This document shows positions 13,556-16,420 of a DNA stretch of 16,420 nucleotides, piece after piece. The notes beneath the pieces were generated by a model. That model saw only the letters and a program-made list of their open reading frames with translations, had not been told where the DNA came from and made no database searches. This DNA is from JADLEX01 sp964586775 (GTDB lineage: Bacteria > Lernaellota > Lernaellaia > JACKCT01): NCBI GenBank assembly GCA_964586775.1, contig CAZPJD010000002.1:1-16420 (forward strand), given 5' to 3'. The stretch's first letter is position 1, and each line of letters begins with the position of its first letter. The position numbers were made by a program, and so were the translations under genes.

Positions 13556-14713
13556 TCATGCGTTTCCCCGAATCATGTGTACGCGAATCTCGGCGGCGTC
13601 CATGCGGATCGTGTCGCCTAAGATGTCCTCCGCGATCGCGACGAGTTCATCGACCGATCGCGGCGCAAGGCGACGTAACATGCCGCGCGTCTGCGTGCCG
13701 AGCGCGCCCATAAACGCGTCGGCGCTGTCCGCAAGGTGATCGATCTCGGCCCAGCAGGGCCGATAACACGCGCGGCACGGCGCGCTGGCATCTTGCGCGC
13801 GCTTGCGCCAGTCGCCCTTCAGATATCGCTCGGCAAAGCCTTCCGGCTCCACCGTGTCGGTTTCTTCGAACTGGTGGCAGATCGAGATGCGCGCCGACGG
13901 ATCGACCGAGACGTACAGCACGCCCGCGCGGCACGCCCAGTCGAAGGGCTCGCCGAGCAGATAACGCAGCGAGTTTTCCAGGTACACACGCGAGTTGATG
14001 ACGCCCGCCACGCGCCCGCGCGCCGCGTCGGAGTAGAATTCGCGCAGCTCGTGCTGGTGTCCGCGTGCGAATCCCAAATCGCGCGCATCCGAAAAGAAGT
14101 GGTGCTCGACCTCGGACGCCGCCAGATGGATCGGGATGAAGCTGGAGAAAAACCCGATCCGCTCGGCGAATTGCGCCACGCGCCGCAAGCCCGGCAGCGT
14201 CTGCGGCGTGACGATCGCGTTGAGGATGTGCGTGCCGCGCGGCATCTCGTGCGTGATCGCGGCGATGGTCTCCATCTTTTTCGGCAGGACGCCGGGCAGA
14301 TCCTCGAGCCGCGCCTGTGCGACGGGATCGAGGCTGTCGAGCGACACCGACATCTCGGTCGCACCGGCGTTTGCGAGCGCACGGATGACCGGCCGCGAGC
14401 CGGTGATGCCGTTCGTCAGCACGCGCACGCGCATGCCCTCGCGGGCGAATGCCTCCACAATGCCCGGCAGGTCGCGGTGCAGCATGGGTTCGCCGCCGCC
14501 GATGCTCACGACCGAGCAGCCCAGGTCGGCCAGCTCCTTCGCAACGACTCGGAATTTTGCGGGGTCGGCCTCGCGATCCACGTCGCCGCGCTCGGGCACG
14601 GTGCACATGCGGCAGCGCATGTTGCAGCGGTGCGTCGCTCCGACGTGGGCGTAGAAGAGGCGGTCATGCGCGGCGAGGGCGCGAAAAGCCCTCCACCGCC
14701 TCGCGGCGCTCAC
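13556..14713 (-). CDS. Radical SAM protein with SPASM/twitch-like C-terminus
   Basis: A 385-residue radical-SAM protein without the B12-type domain. The cluster motif is CNMRCRMC (Cys30, Cys34, Cys37), followed by GGGEP (72-76) that binds the methionyl amino group, then VLTNG and SVSLDS. The C-terminal part has Cys261, Cys279, Cys313, Cys316 and Cys320 in a C..G..C...CxxCxxxC layout that could hold an auxiliary iron-sulfur cluster, as in SPASM/twitch proteins that modify peptides, sugars or cofactors. No precursor-peptide gene is visible next to it. I use GTG 14713 because AAGGA lies 6 bases upstream and no in-frame ATG is available. It sits between two B12-type radical-SAM genes, separated by 16 and 19 bp, so one pathway is likely. 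Confidence 0.83.
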   Translation of the reverse strand: MSAARRWRAFRALAAHDRLFYAHVGATHRCNMRCRMCTVPERGDVDREADPAKFRVVAKELADLGCSVVSIGGGEPMLHRDLPGIVEAFAREGMRVRVLTNGITGSRPVIRALANAGATEMSVSLDSLDPVAQARLEDLPGVLPKKMETIAAITHEMPRGTHILNAIVTPQTLPGLRRVAQFAERIGFFSSFIPIHLAASEVEHHFFSDARDLGFARGHQHELREFYSDAARGRVAGVINSRVYLENSLRYLLGEPFDWACRAGVLYVSVDPSARISICHQFEETDTVEPEGFAERYLKGDWRKRAQDASAPCRACYRPCWAEIDHLADSADAFMGALGTQTRGMLRRLAPRSVDELVAIAEDILGDTIRMDAAEIRVHMIRGNA

Positions 14714-14719
14714 GCGGCA

Positions 14720-14724
14720 TCCTT
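14720..14724 (-). promoter_or_regulatory. Ribosome binding site fixing a GTG start
   Basis: AAGGA on the minus strand, 6 bases before GTG at 14713. The nearby ATG codons at 14720 and 14733 are out of frame with the radical-SAM protein, so this site decides the start. Confidence 0.55.
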
Positions 14725-14732
14725 CGCAGACA

Positions 14733-16199
14733 TCAGGCGACCTCCGCCGTCGCGAGTTCGGCGCTGCGCCGCCGAAACGCGGTCAGCTCCCGATTGAAGA
14801 GCAAAAACGCCAGCAGCGAAACGGCGCTCCCGTAGCGCTTGATGTCGGCCCAACCGCGCAGGTGACGCAGGTGCCGCCACCACACGCTCGGGCGCAGCAG
14901 GAACTCGCGGTAGAAGCGGTTTTGCCAGCGGACGAGTTCGTCGCGGGTCAGGCCCGTCGGCACGAACACGGGCTCCCAGAAGCTCGAATTCGTCAGGTTC
15001 GTGCGGTCCAGATCGCCGAACTCATGCCACATCTCTTCCTGCGGCGTGTTCTTCATCGGCGTGTTGATCTGAACCGTCACCTCCATGAGCGGCAGCGACT
15101 TGGCGAAGTTCACCGTGTTGCGCAGCGTCTTCTCGTTTTCGCCCAGGTGGCCGACGATGAAAAACGCCTTCGATTGCAGGCCGACCTTGTCCGCCGCCAC
15201 CGCCGCTCGCCGCACGTGGTCGAGGGTTTCGCCCTTGTCGAGCCGCGCGAAGATCTCCTCGTCGCCCGACTCGATGCCGAGGCGCACCTTCCAGCATCCC
15301 GCGCGGCGAAACAGCGCCAGCATCTCCTCGTCCACACTGTCGGCGCGCAGGGTACACGTCCATTCGACCTTCACGTTGCGCCGGATGATCTCTTCGCAGA
15401 TCTCCCGCGCGCGCTTGCGGTCGGTGCCGAACGTGGAATCGAGAAACGCGATGCCGCGCGCGCCGTGATCGCGGATGCAGTGCTCGATCTCGTCCACGGT
15501 GCGTTTGGGGCTTTTACCGCGCAGGCGGCGACCAAAGACGCTCTTGTCGCAAAAAATGCACCCGTAGGGGCAGCCGCGCGCCGACATGATCGGGATCTTC
15601 GGCAGGTGCCGGTAATCCGCGGGAATGGGTTGGTAGAGATGTTTTTTGAACAGGTGCCGCGCGGGAAACGGCGCGTCGTCCAGGTCCTTGTAGTAGCGGC
15701 GCGGCCCCGTCTCGATCCACTCGCCGCGTTCGTCCTGCACGAAGATGCCCTGGATGTCGCGCAGTGGCGTGTTGTTTTCGATAGCGCACAGGATGTCGCC
15801 GAAGGCCAGTTCGCCCTCGGCCGCGACGCCCGCCGCCACCGGCAATCCCTCCAGCGACGGCGCGCCCCACGCCGACAGGTGCGGGCCGCCGGTCAGCAGC
15901 ACCGCGCGCGGGAAGTGCTCGTGAAACGCGTGCAGGGCCGACTGCGTGGAGGCGAAACTGGTTGTGAGTCCCGTGACGCCGATGACGTCGGGGTCGAACT
16001 CGGCCACCCGACGCAGAAGCTGCGCCGCCGAAAGCTGCTCGACCGCGCCGTCGATGATCCCGGCGCGGTGACCGCCCTGCTCGGCGACCGCCGCCAGATA
16101 GCCGATGCCCAGCGGCATCGAGTTGTAGAACAGCCGCTCGACCACCGGGTGGCCGCGGTCGCGGTCCGCGACGGGGGGATTGACCAAAAGGACCTTCAT
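14733..16199 (-). CDS. Radical SAM protein with cobalamin-binding-type N-terminal domain (BchE-like)
   Basis: A 488-residue enzyme of the same class as the third gene of this cassette. The N-terminal domain (about 1-145) begins MKVLLVNPP, has MPLGIGYLAAVAE and LLTGGPH (101-107). The radical-SAM barrel carries CPYGCIFC (Cys210, Cys214, Cys217), then LGIESGDEE and a FFIVGHLGENEKT segment. The C-terminal FYREFLLRPSVWWRHLRHL element and a hydrophobic stretch (SAVSLLAFLLF) suggest membrane or lipid proximity, as seen in BchE/HpnJ-like relatives. ATG 16199 is chosen over an in-frame ATG at 16238 because GAGG lies just upstream and MKVLLVNPP is the family start. It is first in the three-gene cassette; the product is unknown. 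Confidence 0.86.
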   Translation of the reverse strand: MKVLLVNPPVADRDRGHPVVERLFYNSMPLGIGYLAAVAEQGGHRAGIIDGAVEQLSAAQLLRRVAEFDPDVIGVTGLTTSFASTQSALHAFHEHFPRAVLLTGGPHLSAWGAPSLEGLPVAAGVAAEGELAFGDILCAIENNTPLRDIQGIFVQDERGEWIETGPRRYYKDLDDAPFPARHLFKKHLYQPIPADYRHLPKIPIMSARGCPYGCIFCDKSVFGRRLRGKSPKRTVDEIEHCIRDHGARGIAFLDSTFGTDRKRAREICEEIIRRNVKVEWTCTLRADSVDEEMLALFRRAGCWKVRLGIESGDEEIFARLDKGETLDHVRRAAVAADKVGLQSKAFFIVGHLGENEKTLRNTVNFAKSLPLMEVTVQINTPMKNTPQEEMWHEFGDLDRTNLTNSSFWEPVFVPTGLTRDELVRWQNRFYREFLLRPSVWWRHLRHLRGWADIKRYGSAVSLLAFLLFNRELTAFRRRSAELATAEVA

Positions 16200-16335
16200 C
16201 GATCCTCGCGTCGCACGGGATGCACCGTTGGCGTGCAAGCCGTGCGCAAGGGGTTCATGGACAATAACACGCGGAAATCACGGCGGAAAGCGAGACGGCT
16301 CACCCAAATTCCGCGATTGAGATTCGGCGTGCAGG

Positions 16336-16420
16336 TCAGCTCGGCGCTTTTGGCACCATTTTCGCTATCGTGTCGGCGTCGGCTTGCGTTTCATCGCCGG
16401 TGTTATCCGTTTCGGCTCTG
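16336..16420 (-). CDS. Possible 3' end of an upstream gene
   Basis: One minus-strand frame entering from the window edge is open for about 27 codons and ends with TGA at 16338-16336, giving a hydrophilic tail (AETDNTGDETQADADTIAKM...). The length is too short to prove coding. If real, it ends 136 bp before the radical-SAM cassette. The gap holds an inverted repeat, CGCGGAA/TTCCGCG (16270-16276 and 16309-16315), and no convincing promoter. Confidence 0.25.
   Translation of the reverse strand, partial: RAETDNTGDETQADADTIAKMVPKAPS

Noticed and set aside
11773..13713. 646-codon open frame on the plus strand across rplU and a radical-SAM gene
   Set aside because: It runs antisense through rplU, an intergenic promoter and a clear radical-SAM gene, with an Arg/His-rich composition and no motif.

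Overview
The window is visibly GC-rich DNA from a Gram-negative, two-membrane bacterium. It carries an outer-membrane barrel, LolA, lipobox and signal-peptide proteins, and 21 visible haem-binding motifs in under 1.9 kb. Multihaem cytochromes, a probable sigma-54 promoter and ordinary proteobacterial housekeeping genes suggest a deltaproteobacterial-grade lineage (Desulfobacterota, Myxococcota or a related metagenomic phylum). That placement is inference; there is no rRNA gene here to confirm it.

Layout. (1) Positions 1-3132, minus strand: an operon running outer-membrane beta-barrel, then periplasmic dodecahaem cytochrome, then a multihaem lipoprotein cut by the window edge. It is a candidate porin-cytochrome conduit for extracellular electron transfer, read from a predicted sigma-54 promoter (about 3185-3201) with three copies of a CGGTCTCAA motif upstream. 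(2) Positions 3436-3625: a lone tRNA-Arg(ACG) with its own promoter and terminator. (3) Positions 3761-5001, plus strand: a lytic transglycosylase overlapping pgsA by ATGA. (4) Positions 5011-8532, minus strand: ftsK, lolA and a small membrane/coiled-coil protein. (5) Positions 8836-11244, plus strand: leuS with a clear sigma-70 promoter, ending at a bidirectional hairpin shared with (6) rplU-rpmA (11335-11945, minus). (7) Positions 12145-16199, minus strand: three tightly packed radical-SAM genes, two of the putative cobalamin-binding type flanking one with a SPASM-like cysteine tail. The last 85 bases may hold the 3' end of another minus-strand gene.

How it fits together. Blocks 3-6 are housekeeping: envelope lipid and lipoprotein handling, chromosome segregation, and translation. 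The two parts worth attention are the cytochrome conduit and the radical-SAM cassette. In the conduit, the dodecahaem protein would carry periplasmic electrons into the barrel and the repeat-built lipoprotein would pass them outward. The lipoprotein is built from about 49-residue two-haem repeats whose first haem motif is usually CX3CH rather than CX2CH. The cassette's substrate cannot be read from the sequence.
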